A stretch of DNA of 13,063 nucleotides from Chloroflexota bacterium (GCA_030668425.1 DAOUTY010000023.1:1-13063); one strand, 5' to 3'; positions 6,428 through 13,063 are shown, numbered from the stretch's first letter. The notes: generated by a model from the letters alone, not told the origin. A program made the numbers and translations.

Positions 6428-6497
6428 GTGCCCCTTTCTCTATGAACGCGCAATAAACCTCGACAAGGGTTCATGCCTTACCACCTGCAGACCCTCT

Positions 6498-6734
6498 TCA
6501 GGCCTTTTTTGCTCGGCGCACCCGGTACTTGAAGCTAGAACGCTCAGCCACGATGTTAAGCAGGGTATTGGAGGTCCCACGTGGCCTGTACAACCCCGTC
6601 TCCCACTCGCTGATCGTTTGCTGGCGCGTCCCAAGTTGTCCTGCCATTTCCTGCTGGGTCATTCCCAGGTGAGTCCTCAGGGCACGGACACGCTCTCTGT
6701 CCCAGTAGACTTCTTTTTGTTCTCGCATCTTCAT
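6498..6734 (-). CDS. XRE-type HTH transcriptional regulator
   Basis: A 78-residue single-domain DNA-binding protein. The helix-turn-helix reads MTQQEMAGQLGTRQQTISEWETG (25-47), a typical Cro/C1-type HTH, followed by YRPRGTSNTLLNIVAE and a basic tail. There is no partner domain and no adjacent toxin-like small ORF. Its promoter holds a perfect palindrome, so self-repression is likely. Start choices are ATG at 6732-6734 or at 6726-6728, two codons in; neither has a clear ribosome-binding site. The first lies about where transcription should begin, suggesting a leaderless mRNA. Targets are unknown; DUF2851 just downstream is the obvious candidate. Confidence 0.87.
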   Translation of the reverse strand: MKMREQKEVYWDRERVRALRTHLGMTQQEMAGQLGTRQQTISEWETGLYRPRGTSNTLLNIVAERSSFKYRVRRAKKA

Positions 6735-6740
6735 GTCACT

Positions 6741-6769
6741 GTTTTACACGAAAACGTGTAAAAAGTCAA
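6741..6769 (-). promoter_or_regulatory. XRE promoter with operator palindrome in the spacer
   Basis: On the minus strand TTGACT (6769-6764), 17 bp, then TAAAAC (6746-6741). A perfect palindrome with 9-bp arms TTTTACACG and CGTGTAAAA around AAAA (6742-6763) fills the spacer and touches the -10. The first ATG is 7 nt beyond the -10. The position strongly suggests autorepression by the XRE protein. Confidence 0.7.
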
Positions 6770-6886
6770 TGCCCCCAGACGGAAAAACCCGGCCTGGTAA
6801 GCCCCAGTCCGAGGCGGTTATCGGCAGGACTATACCGCCCATTTTTGTCCAATTAAGCAAAATGGCTTAAGAATTGCTTGGACTGA

Positions 6887-6910
6887 GGACTGTTTTTCGT
6901 AAAACAGTCC
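6887..6910. promoter_or_regulatory. 24-bp inverted repeat, GGACTGT-type operator
   Basis: GGACTGTTTT and AAAACAGTCC are perfect 10-bp inverted arms around TCGT. A further GGACTG lies 7 bp before the left arm. It resembles a repressor site more than a terminator, since the following bases are GCCTTTTGTG rather than a clean T-run. Confidence 0.55.
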
Positions 6911-6975
6911 GCCTTTTGTGCTGCTATTCTATACGTATTCCGAGGAAAGTCTGGCGAGGAAAGCACTTTATTTGC

Positions 6976-7011
6976 GGACTGTTGACAGTCCTACTATTAT
7001 TGTGTTATAAT
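6976..7011 (+). promoter_or_regulatory. Near-consensus promoter overlapped by an operator palindrome
   Basis: TTGACA (6982-6987), 18 bp, then extended -10 TGTTATAAT (7003-7011). The perfect palindrome GGACTGT-TG-ACAGTCC (6976-6991) covers the whole -35. A strong promoter masked by its operator is the classic layout of a tightly repressed gene. Confidence 0.75.
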
Positions 7012-7019
7012 TGCACAAA

Positions 7020-7054
7020 AGGACTTAATAGTACAGTCCTAAACTAATTAGTCC
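7020..7054. promoter_or_regulatory. Downstream GGACT/AGTCC operator pair
   Basis: AGGACT (7020-7025) and AGTCCT (7035-7040) are inverted. ACTAATTAGT (7043-7052) is a perfect 10-bp palindrome leading into AGTCC (7050-7054). They lie between the likely transcription start and the ribosome-binding site AGAGGA (7055-7060). Confidence 0.5.
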
Positions 7055-7067
7055 AGAGGAAAATGAG

Positions 7068-7745
7068 ATGGCAGTTAGAGATCGTGATTTAGAAGGCCGA
7101 GGCCTTATCCCACCCTACGGTCCAACCAGGGGAACCCTACAGTCACTGCAGCTGCTTCGTAGAACAACACCGCCCAGAATCGATAGTGATTTCCTTCGGG
7201 TTAGTAAGATCGCTCCCGGAAACGAATACAAGGTAGTGGGAGCACTGAGGTTCTTGGGGCTAATAGACGATGAGGGCAGGCCTACAGACAGCAGCCGCCT
7301 ACTGAAGACCAAAGGGCCTACTTATACCCTGGCCCTCCAGGATATCGTTCGCAACGCCTATTCGGGGGTATTTCACAAGCTCAAGCTGAAGGAGCTAACC
7401 AGAGACGGAATCTACAACTACTTCGTCACTGAGGGCGGGCTTGGCGCCGAGATGGCCACCAAAGCTACCCGCTTTCTAATCAGGCTATGCAGGCTGGCCG
7501 AGATCGAGATCACCCCTGATGCTGCACAGCCATCCCCACGGGCTAAACGAAGAACTCGCTCGCAACGTCAGATCTATCACCAGCCCCAGGCGGAGTCCGC
7601 AACCGGAGATAACGGCCAGATGATCCTCTCCCCATTCCCCTTCGTGCTAGCCCTGACTCCTGAAATGGCACAAATGAATGTCGACCAACTCACCGACCTC
7701 TTCCGCAAACTGAGAACCGCACTCGAACAGTCCCTCACAAGTTGA
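7068..7745 (+). CDS. DUF5343-like protein
   Basis: A 225-residue protein of unknown function. The first 150 residues resemble DUF5343 as I remember it: an IPPYGPTRGTLQSLQLLRRTTPPRID opening, VVGALRFLGLIDDEGRPTD (57-75), and a helical block with ALQDIVRNAYSGVF and a YFVTEGGLG...FLIRLCRLAEIEI segment. The LRFLGLIDDEGRPT part looks like the end of a winged-helix-type unit, so nucleic-acid binding is possible but unproven. A linker rich in Pro, Arg and Gln (about 150-180) leads to a C-terminal helix (LTPEMAQMNVDQLTDLFRKLRTALEQ). AGAGGA lies 7 nt before the ATG. The many GGACTGT sites upstream, one over the promoter, suggest tight control; autorepression is the simplest guess. Confidence 0.75.
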   Translation: MAVRDRDLEGRGLIPPYGPTRGTLQSLQLLRRTTPPRIDSDFLRVSKIAPGNEYKVVGALRFLGLIDDEGRPTDSSRLLKTKGPTYTLALQDIVRNAYSGVFHKLKLKELTRDGIYNYFVTEGGLGAEMATKATRFLIRLCRLAEIEITPDAAQPSPRAKRRTRSQRQIYHQPQAESATGDNGQMILSPFPFVLALTPEMAQMNVDQLTDLFRKLRTALEQSLTS

Positions 7746-7751
7746 CGCTGA

Positions 7752-7781
7752 TTGCCTTCCCCTCTCATGGTATGCTACAAT
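7752..7781 (+). promoter_or_regulatory. Promoter for dprA
   Basis: TTGCCT (7752-7757), 18 bp, then TGCTACAAT (extended -10, 7773-7781). It begins just after the stop of the upstream gene and predicts a start near 7788, leaving a leader of about 14 nt. dprA would therefore escape the repressed promoter upstream. Confidence 0.5.
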
Positions 7782-7801
7782 GTCTCGGCCACGAGGCTGA
7801 T

Positions 7802-8890
7802 ATGTCAGACCTGAAATACTGGGTGGGGTTCAATCGGATACCGGGCATCGGCCGCGCCAAGTTCTCCCAACTTGAGAGCTATTTCAGCAATCTCGAGCAG
7901 GCCTGGCATGCCGGACCAGCAGACTTGAAATCAGCGGGACTGGACACCAGATCGATCGAGGCCATCGTTGCTTCACGTCCCAATATTTCGCCCGATGCCG
8001 AGATGGAGATGCTGGAGCGGTACCAGGTCAAAGCGCTCACGTGGAATGACCCCGCCTTCCCCGACAGACTGAAGGAGATCTACGATGTCCCTCCCCTACT
8101 ATACATCAGAGGGGCTCTTGCCGCGGAGGACGAATGGGCGATAGCAATAGTTGGTACCCGGCGGGCTACGATATATGGGCGGGATATAACCGAGCGATTG
8201 GTAACCGACCTGGTAAACAACCGAATCACCATCGTCAGCGGACTGGCCCACGGGATTGACTCAGTCGCACATCGCACCGCTCTGAAAGCAGGCGGGCGCA
8301 CCATCGCCATCTTCGCCTGCGGCCTCGATCTGGTCTACCCTGCAGAGAACACGAAATTAGCTCAGGCTATCATAGAGCAAGGGGCACTGATTAGCGAGTA
8401 CCCACTGGGAACCAGACCCAAGGCAGATAACTTTCCCCGCCGCAATCGTATCATGTCCGGACTAAGCCTCGGGGTGGTAGTTACCGAGGCCGGTGAAAGC
8501 AGCGGGGCCCTGATCACAGCAAACCTCGCCCTGGAGCAGAACAGGGAGGTGTTCGCCATCCCTGGCAGCATCCTGTCGCCAGCAAGTCGCGGCACTAACC
8601 GCCTGATACAGGATGGAGCAAAGCTAGTAAGGAACGTACAAGACATCCTCGAGGAATTAAATCTGACCATGATCCCGCAACAGCTTGAGATGCGAGAACT
8701 CGTCACAGCCGACGAGACCGAATCGCTGCTTCTCAAACATCTTCGCAACGAGCCAATTCACATCGACGAGGTCTGTCGCTGCTCGCAACTCCCCATAGCC
8801 ACCGTCTCCAGCACCCTGGCGATGATGGAACTCAAAGGAATGGTACGCCATCTAGGCGGCATGAACTACACCCTCGCCCGCGCGGACTGA
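7802..8890 (+). CDS. dprA: DNA processing protein DprA (Smf)
   Basis: DprA binds incoming single-stranded DNA during transformation and loads RecA; it also exists in many bacteria without known competence. The 362 residues show an N-terminal helical region (LKYWVGFNRIPGIG), a Rossmann-like core with IVGTRR (116-121), IVSGLAHGID (144-153), ACGLDLVYP (172-180), ISEYPLG (197-203), FPRRNRIMSGLS (211-222) and SSGALITANLALEQNREVFAIPGS (233-256), then a C-terminal winged-helix-like domain (about 300-362). I choose the ATG at 7802, with GAGG five bases upstream; a TTG 20 codons earlier overlaps the previous stop and adds unrelated-looking residues. It is convergent with the zinc-ribbon gene. Comparable DprA proteins have the same domain order. 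Confidence 0.96.
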   Translation: MSDLKYWVGFNRIPGIGRAKFSQLESYFSNLEQAWHAGPADLKSAGLDTRSIEAIVASRPNISPDAEMEMLERYQVKALTWNDPAFPDRLKEIYDVPPLLYIRGALAAEDEWAIAIVGTRRATIYGRDITERLVTDLVNNRITIVSGLAHGIDSVAHRTALKAGGRTIAIFACGLDLVYPAENTKLAQAIIEQGALISEYPLGTRPKADNFPRRNRIMSGLSLGVVVTEAGESSGALITANLALEQNREVFAIPGSILSPASRGTNRLIQDGAKLVRNVQDILEELNLTMIPQQLEMRELVTADETESLLLKHLRNEPIHIDEVCRCSQLPIATVSSTLAMMELKGMVRHLGGMNYTLARAD

Positions 8891-8962
8891 GTTCGTAGCA
8901 ATCGAAGAAAAGGCGGGTGTACCGAATCCAGTCCCTGAATTTTCGACCGCGAGAGCCCTTTT

Positions 8963-9463
8963 CTACTCCCAGGACCTGATACCCGGCACACGGCCACAGC
9001 GCTCACATTCCAGGTACTCAACCCCCTGCGGATTCACCCTGGAAAAAGTTGCCTTGATCGGCTGCTGACAAACGTGGCAGAAAGCGATTCGGACGCTATC
9101 AGAGTCCGCTTCGTGCTCGTTCGATACTACCAACGCTGATTTAGCGAAGTCGATCACCAACTCTGCGCCGCAGTTCGGGCACTTGACCCAGGCCAGTCTC
9201 CACGGTGGCGGGTTTGGAACCTGAATGGGGAATCCCACCCCACAACTGGAGCAGTCAACCTGCCATACTGTCGGCGCACGCTTGATCGCTTGAGCCATCG
9301 CATAAACACCCAGGGCAGCCAGACCAGCCAGCGAGACAGTTCCCAAGAACTTGCCCCAGTCTCCAACATCCCCGGTCCTACTCTCATAGTCGCGCTTGCG
9401 CCGGTCCAACTCCTGCCTCTCGTCGATATTGAGAGGGATATGCCTCTGTCGAGGCTGTGTCAT
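8963..9463 (-). CDS. Membrane-anchored double zinc-ribbon protein
   Basis: I do not recognise the family. The 166-residue protein has a charged N-terminus (ERQELDRRKRDYESR), one likely membrane segment (GKFLGTVSLAGLAALGVYAMAQ, about 37-58) and two four-cysteine modules: Cys71-x2-Cys74 with Cys95-x2-Cys98, and Cys129-x2-Cys132 with Cys153-x2-Cys156. Each CxxC pair looks like a zinc knuckle, so two zinc ribbons are inferred. No catalytic motif is visible; a role in protein or nucleic-acid contact at the membrane is a guess. The ATG at 9461-9463 is preferred because TGAGGTG precedes it by four bases; a TTG four codons upstream coincides with that site. It is single, convergent with dprA and divergent from topA. 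Confidence 0.8.
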   Translation of the reverse strand: MTQPRQRHIPLNIDERQELDRRKRDYESRTGDVGDWGKFLGTVSLAGLAALGVYAMAQAIKRAPTVWQVDCSSCGVGFPIQVPNPPPWRLAWVKCPNCGAELVIDFAKSALVVSNEHEADSDSVRIAFCHVCQQPIKATFSRVNPQGVEYLECERCGRVPGIRSWE

Positions 9464-9506
9464 AGGGCACCTCAAATTAGATTTATCGGTGATATATCAA
9501 TCATTT

Positions 9507-9531
9507 ATCATGAATCGCCCCCGTTTGTCAA
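9507..9531 (-). promoter_or_regulatory. Putative promoter of the zinc-ribbon gene
   Basis: On the minus strand a perfect TTGACA (9531-9526) is followed after 16 bp by GATAAA, or after 17 bp by ATAAAT. The -10 is weak. GATAAAT recurs about 18 bp further downstream, next to the TGATATATCA palindrome, which could be a regulator site. Confidence 0.4.
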
Positions 9532-9674
9532 GCCCCCCCTGCCGGGCAGAGCCCTGTGCCACATCAGGTCTTCAAAGTGTCCATGATGGTCGTCACTATT
9601 CTCACATCGAGGCAGCAGGCGGTTTCCTCCACAAAATAGCTTCCCACCGAGATGGTTTCAGGTTTGGCAAGGGA

Positions 9675-9703
9675 TGGACATGTGCAGTCATGGTGTGTTA
9701 AAT
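9675..9703 (+). promoter_or_regulatory. Putative topA operon promoter
   Basis: TGGACA (9675-9680, 5 of 6), 17 bp, then TTAAAT (9698-9703, 4 of 6). The predicted start is near 9710, giving a leader of about 55 nt before the topA ATG. It would serve topA, the recombinase gene and aroQ. Confidence 0.5.
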
Positions 9704-9765
9704 TACATCCAGCACGGACGGGTTTAAACCAAGAAACAGCTACAAAAAAAGGAGACTGACTGTCA

Positions 9766-11862
9766 ATGTCTAAGAATCTAGTTGTTGTCGAATCCCCCGC
9801 TAAAGCAAGAACCCTGAGCCAGTTCCTGGGGAAAGACTACACGCTAAAGGCATCAATGGGTCATGTGCGCGACCTCCCGGAGAAGGAACTGGGAGTCGAT
9901 TTGGACAATGACTTCTCCCCGAAATATGTCGTTCTGAGCAAAAAAAGGAAGGTTATAAGCGAGATAAAGAGTGAGGCAGGATCAGCAACAACGGTCTATC
10001 TGGCTACAGACCCCGATCGTGAAGGGGAAGCCATATCCTGGCACATAGTTCAGGCAGCAAAGCTGGGCAAAGTGACCGTGAAGCGGGTGGTGTTCCACGA
10101 GATAACCAAGGAGGCCATCTCCAATGCCTTCCGCCATCCCCGGCCCATCGACCTGAGGATGGTGAACGCCCAACAGGCGCGGCGAATCCTGGATAGACTG
10201 GTGGGCTATAAGTTGAGTCCCCTACTCTGGAAGAGGGTTAGGCCAGGGCTTTCCGCAGGAAGAGTACAGTCCGTAGCGCTGAAGCTAGTCGTTGACCGTG
10301 AGGCCGAGATATCCGGCTTCATCCCAGTAGAGTACTGGTCAATTGAGGCCGAGCTAGCAAAGGAGAGCGCAAGGTCGCCGCGCTTCAGGGCAGTGTTCAT
10401 GGGCTTGTTCGGCGGAGGCAAAATCGAACTTAGGAACGAGGAGCAGACCCAGAGGCTGACAGACGAACTCAAGGGAGCAAGTTATGCCGTGTCCGCAGTG
10501 ACACAGAAGCGGGGAGCACGCCAGCCGGCACCGCCGTTCATCACCAGCACCCTGCAGCAGGAGGCATGGCGAAAATTCAGGTTCAGCGCCAAGCAAACCA
10601 TGGCCGTCGCCCAGCAGCTCTACGAGGGCCTTCCGTTGGGCAAACAGGGCTCCGTGGGGCTGATCACCTACATGCGGACCGATTCCACCAGGGTTTCAAC
10701 CTCAGCAATTTCGGATACGCGATCATATATCGAAGAGAAGTACGGCCCCGATTTTCTACCCCCAACACCACGCCGCTTCGTTAGGAAAGTGAAAGGCGCT
10801 CAGGAGGCCCACGAGGCGATACGTCCTACTTCCATTCGACGGGAGCCCGCACAAATCGAAGCCAACCTCTCCAAAGAGCAACTAAAGCTCTACACACTTA
10901 TCTGGCAACGAATGGTCTCAAGCCAAATGGCAGCAGCCCAGATCGACACCACCACGGTGAACATAGAAGCCAAGTCCGACAGTAAGAGTTATCTGTTCAG
11001 AGCCAAAAAATCGGTGATATCCTTCCCGGGATTCCTCACATTGTACCAAGAGAGTAGAGACGATGATGAGGATGAAAATGGGAAGGGGTCCCTCCCCGAA
11101 TTCTCCAAGGGCGAGCAACTCAGGCTCTTGAAGCTCTCCCCAGAGCAGCATTTTACCCAGCCCCTACCACGCTACACCGAGGCCACACTGGTCAAGACAC
11201 TCGAGGAACTGGGCATAGGGCGCCCCAGCACCTACGCCCCTATCTTGTCCGTGATCCAGGAGCGCGGCTACGTTGAGCGGGGCAACGGGAAGCTGCTGCC
11301 CACCGAACTCGGCATAATCGTCTCGGGACTGCTCAGCGAGCACTTCGCCGACATCGTCAACGTTGGCTTCACCTCCCAGATGGAGGAAAAGCTGGATCAA
11401 ATCGCCAGCGGTCAACTGGAGTGGATCCCCATGCTGCGTGAGTTCTATTACCCATTCGAGGAACTGGTAGTCAGGGCAGCTTCGGCTATTCGCAAAATCA
11501 GTGAGCCTACGGAGGAGATTTGCGAGCTATGTGGACGGCCTATGGTGATTAAATGGGGACGCAGAGGCAAGTTTCTATCTTGCAGTGGTTTCCCCCAGTG
11601 TAAGCACGCCAAGCCGATAGTGGTTACCACCAATGTCGCCTGCCCCAATCCCGACTGCGACGGCGAGCTAATCGAGAGGAGAAGCAAAAAAGGACGACTC
11701 TTCTACGGGTGCTCCCGGTTCCCCAAGTGCAAATCCGCCACCTGGGACAAGCCGCTGCCACAGCCATGTCCTAAGTGTCAGGGACTGTTAACGATGTCGA
11801 AGAAAGGAACAGCCAAGTGCACCCAGTGTGACTACGAGGGTGAGGCAGACGCCGAGGAATAA
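9766..11862 (+). CDS. topA: DNA topoisomerase I (type IA)
   Basis: TopA relaxes negative supercoils by single-strand passage. The 698 residues carry the TOPRIM domain (catalytic Glu9 in VVESPAKA; Asp82 and Asp84 in TDPDREGE), the RILDRLVGYKLSPLLW and GLSAGRVQSVAL blocks (140-172), and the active-site Tyr302 in LITYMRTDSTR. The C-terminus has three cysteine modules: two full four-Cys zinc fingers (CELCGRP...CSGFPQCK and CPNPDCDGEL...CSRFPKCK), then a shorter CPKCQGLL...CTQCDYEG ribbon. This is the normal bacterial layout. AAAGGAG precedes the ATG by 11 nt, a slightly long gap. The stop TAA is directly followed by the ATG of the recombinase gene, so the two are co-transcribed and probably translationally coupled. 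Confidence 0.98.
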   Translation: MSKNLVVVESPAKARTLSQFLGKDYTLKASMGHVRDLPEKELGVDLDNDFSPKYVVLSKKRKVISEIKSEAGSATTVYLATDPDREGEAISWHIVQAAKLGKVTVKRVVFHEITKEAISNAFRHPRPIDLRMVNAQQARRILDRLVGYKLSPLLWKRVRPGLSAGRVQSVALKLVVDREAEISGFIPVEYWSIEAELAKESARSPRFRAVFMGLFGGGKIELRNEEQTQRLTDELKGASYAVSAVTQKRGARQPAPPFITSTLQQEAWRKFRFSAKQTMAVAQQLYEGLPLGKQGSVGLITYMRTDSTRVSTSAISDTRSYIEEKYGPDFLPPTPRRFVRKVKGAQEAHEAIRPTSIRREPAQIEANLSKEQLKLYTLIWQRMVSSQMAAAQIDTTTVNIEAKSDSKSYLFRAKKSVISFPGFLTLYQESRDDDEDENGKGSLPEFSKGEQLRLLKLSPEQHFTQPLPRYTEATLVKTLEELGIGRPSTYAPILSVIQERGYVERGNGKLLPTELGIIVSGLLSEHFADIVNVGFTSQMEEKLDQIASGQLEWIPMLREFYYPFEELVVRAASAIRKISEPTEEICELCGRPMVIKWGRRGKFLSCSGFPQCKHAKPIVVTTNVACPNPDCDGELIERRSKKGRLFYGCSRFPKCKSATWDKPLPQPCPKCQGLLTMSKKGTAKCTQCDYEGEADAEE

Positions 11863-12774
11863 ATGGTGGAAGAACTACTCAAAAAATATGTGAGACACCT
11901 CGAACTGGAACGGAGTATCTCTCCACTGACGGTGAGGAATTATACCAGCGACGTTCAGGGATTTCTTTATTTCCTGGGCGAGAATGGAATAGACTCGCTC
12001 GATAAGGTCAGTCGCTCCACCCTGCGTCTTTACCTGGGCTCGCTCCATGAACAGGGAATAGCTCGATCCAGCATCAGCCGTAAGGTCAGCGCCCTGAGGT
12101 CATTCTATGGTTATTTGAGGAGGGAGAAACTGGTGGATGCTGATCCTTTGTCGACTTTATCAGGACCGAAGACAGAGAAAAGGCTACCGACCTTTCTCAC
12201 CCACGAGGAGATGGCACGGCTGATCGAAGCGCCTGATACCTTGACGCCGCAAGGCCTCAGGGATCGGGCGCTACTGGAACTGCTCTATGCCGCCGGACTG
12301 CGTGTGAGCGAGATCGTAACCTTGGACCTGAACGATATCGATCTTGGTTCCCGCCAGATCAGGGTTTGGGGCAAGGGATCAAAAGAGCGCATGGCGCTCA
12401 TGGGGATACCGGCAGCCGAGGCGTTAAGGCTTTATCTCGAGCATGGCCGTATCAAGCTCGAGGGTAAAGCACTTACCCAGGCAGTCTTTTTGAACCGCTT
12501 CGGTGAAAGGATAGCCGTACGCCGCGTCCAGCATATAATCAAGAAATGCGCCCAGCAGGCAGGGCTTGAGATGAGGGTCTTCCCCCACATAATGCGCCAT
12601 ACCTTCGCCACCCACCTGCTCGACGGAAGCGCCGATCTCAGGGTAGTCCAGGACCTCCTGGGGCACGCCAGGCTCTCCAGCACTCAGGTATATACCCATG
12701 TCACCCAGAGCCAGATCCGCCGCAACTACCTTGCCGCTCATCCCAGGAGCGAGTCAGAGAAGGAGGAGCAATGA
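11863..12774 (+). CDS. XerC/XerD-type tyrosine recombinase
   Basis: Family members resolve chromosome dimers at dif sites or integrate mobile DNA. The 303 residues have the N-terminal SAM-like core-binding domain (about 1-90) and the catalytic domain with the full set of residues: Arg147 (AGLRVSE), Lys171 (WGKGSKER), His242 and Arg245 (HIMRHTFATHLL), His268 (LLGHARLSS) and nucleophile Tyr277 (TQVYTHV). Length and the LGHARLSSTQVYTHV block fit XerC/XerD rather than phage integrases. The ATG touches the topA stop and GAGG in the topA end serves as ribosome-binding site. The context with topA and aroQ points to a housekeeping recombinase; XerC versus XerD cannot be decided, and a lineage with a single Xer is possible. 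No dif site was identified here. Confidence 0.95.
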   Translation: MVEELLKKYVRHLELERSISPLTVRNYTSDVQGFLYFLGENGIDSLDKVSRSTLRLYLGSLHEQGIARSSISRKVSALRSFYGYLRREKLVDADPLSTLSGPKTEKRLPTFLTHEEMARLIEAPDTLTPQGLRDRALLELLYAAGLRVSEIVTLDLNDIDLGSRQIRVWGKGSKERMALMGIPAAEALRLYLEHGRIKLEGKALTQAVFLNRFGERIAVRRVQHIIKKCAQQAGLEMRVFPHIMRHTFATHLLDGSADLRVVQDLLGHARLSSTQVYTHVTQSQIRRNYLAAHPRSESEKEEQ

Positions 12775-13063
12775 AGATACTGGTCATCCATGGTCCAAAT
12801 CTGAATGTGCTTGGCTCTCGTCAGGTCTCACTCTACGGCGATAAGACACTAGCAGAGATCAACTCCCTGCTCGATAAAGCGGCCTATGAGCTGGGGGTCG
12901 AACTGGAGACCTTCCAATCCAACCACGAAGGCGCACTGGTCGATTTCATCCAGGAGAAGTCCTCCGAAGCCACAGGCATCCTCATTAACCCCGGTGCGCT
13001 AACCCACTACGGACTATCCCTGCGTGACGCTCTGGCCGACACCTCTCTGCCAGTAATCGAGGT
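12771..13063 (+). CDS. aroQ: 3-dehydroquinate dehydratase, type II (partial, cut by window end)
   Basis: AroQ dehydrates 3-dehydroquinate to 3-dehydroshikimate, the third step of the shikimate pathway, as a dodecamer in the cytoplasm. Only the first 97 codons are present. They include ILVIHGPNLNVLGSR (3-17), the loop SLYG with catalytic Tyr22, FQSNHEGALVDFIQ (48-61) and LINPGALTHYGLSLRDAL (71-88), all type II marks; the second block normally carries substrate-binding Asn (Asn73). Usual length is about 140-150, so roughly a third is missing. The ATG overlaps the recombinase stop as ATGA, and AGGAGGAG precedes it, so it is the third gene of the topA operon. Confidence 0.95.
   Translation, partial: MKILVIHGPNLNVLGSRQVSLYGDKTLAEINSLLDKAAYELGVELETFQSNHEGALVDFIQEKSSEATGILINPGALTHYGLSLRDALADTSLPVIE

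Larger units (their letters stand above)
6770..7067. other. Operator-rich non-coding region between XRE and DUF5343-like genes
   Basis: No gene is supported here. The region carries repeated GGACT(GT)/(AC)AGTCC words: 6805-6810, 6826-6831, 6880-6885, 6887-6910, 6976-6991, 7020-7039 and 7050-7054. It also has GGCGGT/ACCGCC arms (6813-6839) and a compound inverted repeat with GTCCAA (6847-6852) / TTGGAC (6878-6883) enclosing TTAAGC (6853-6858) / GCTTAA (6865-6870). The density suggests multi-site regulation of the downstream gene. Confidence 0.6.
9464..9765. other. Intergenic region with divergent promoters
   Basis: No gene is supported in this roughly 300-bp stretch. It holds a likely minus-strand promoter near the zinc-ribbon gene, the 10-bp palindrome TGATATATCA (9490-9499), a likely topA promoter, and the palindrome GGTTTAAACC (9721-9730) in the topA leader. 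The topA ribosome-binding site GGAG is at 9751-9754. The middle (about 9540-9670) shows nothing I can interpret. Confidence 0.5.

Noticed and set aside
5117..6734. XRE gene as the antitoxin of a toxin-antitoxin pair
   Set aside because: There is no small toxin-like gene beside it; the neighbour is a 436-residue DUF2851 protein, and the other neighbour is divergent with its own promoter.
6420..6761. 113-codon plus-strand frame
   Set aside because: It is antisense to the XRE gene, which has a real HTH and a fitting promoter.
6813..6846. GGCGGT/ACCGCC stem followed by ATTTTT as an intrinsic terminator
   Set aside because: The stem is only 6 bp with a 15-nt loop, and no plus-strand gene ends there.
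8891..8962. Terminator between convergent dprA and the zinc-ribbon gene
   Set aside because: Only loosely matching AAAAGG and CCTTTT segments about 50 nt apart are present; no compact stem with a T-run is seen.
10324..10338. CCAGTAGAGTACTGG inside topA, resembling the octad family
   Set aside because: It lacks the 8-bp phase and encodes an ordinary topA segment (PVEYWS), so chance and protein constraint suffice.
11863..12774. Tyrosine recombinase as integrase of a mobile element
   Set aside because: It is fused into the topA-xer-aroQ operon with overlapping ends, and no attachment repeats or cargo genes are seen around it.

Overview
The window looks like a piece of bacterial chromosome, most likely from a Dehalococcoidia-type member of the Chloroflexota. 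That placement is an inference from the style of the proteins, the dispersed hairpin repeats and the mix of genes; no rRNA or other decisive marker is present. Coding is dense and moderately GC-rich. I see no tRNA, rRNA, CRISPR array or insertion sequence.

Left part (1-3680): a class III (CaiB/BaiF) CoA-transferase gene on +; a repeat-bearing gap; a YjbQ/UPF0047 gene on -; then, divergently, a nitroreductase gene and tsaD (tRNA threonylcarbamoyladenosine synthesis), which form a tight two-gene operon.

Middle (3681-5116): a compact ParA plus ribbon-helix-helix (RHH) cassette resembling ParF/ParG-type partition pairs. Arrays of 8-bp units with a GTRTAC-like core lie before, inside and after it. 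Two related sites lie up to 3.8 kb away, one over the -10 of the CoA-transferase promoter. Two of three copies of a 59-61 bp double-hairpin dispersed repeat lie just upstream of the cassette; the third lies at 1338-1398 beside another array. This is the most interesting part of the window.

Next (5117-7745): on -, a DUF2851 gene preceded by a small XRE-type HTH regulator gene. The regulator has a perfect palindrome in its own promoter and looks leaderless. Divergently on + is a DUF5343-like gene, behind about 330 bp of non-coding DNA studded with GGACTGT/ACAGTCC operator-like inverted repeats, one of which covers the -35 of a near-consensus promoter.

Right part (7746-13063): dprA (DNA uptake and recombination); a convergent gene for a membrane-anchored protein with two four-cysteine zinc-ribbon-like modules; then a tightly packed operon of topA, a XerC/D-type tyrosine recombinase and aroQ (type II 3-dehydroquinate dehydratase, cut by the window end). 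DprA, TopA, Xer and ParA all act on chromosomal DNA, but only topA-xer-aroQ looks co-transcribed.
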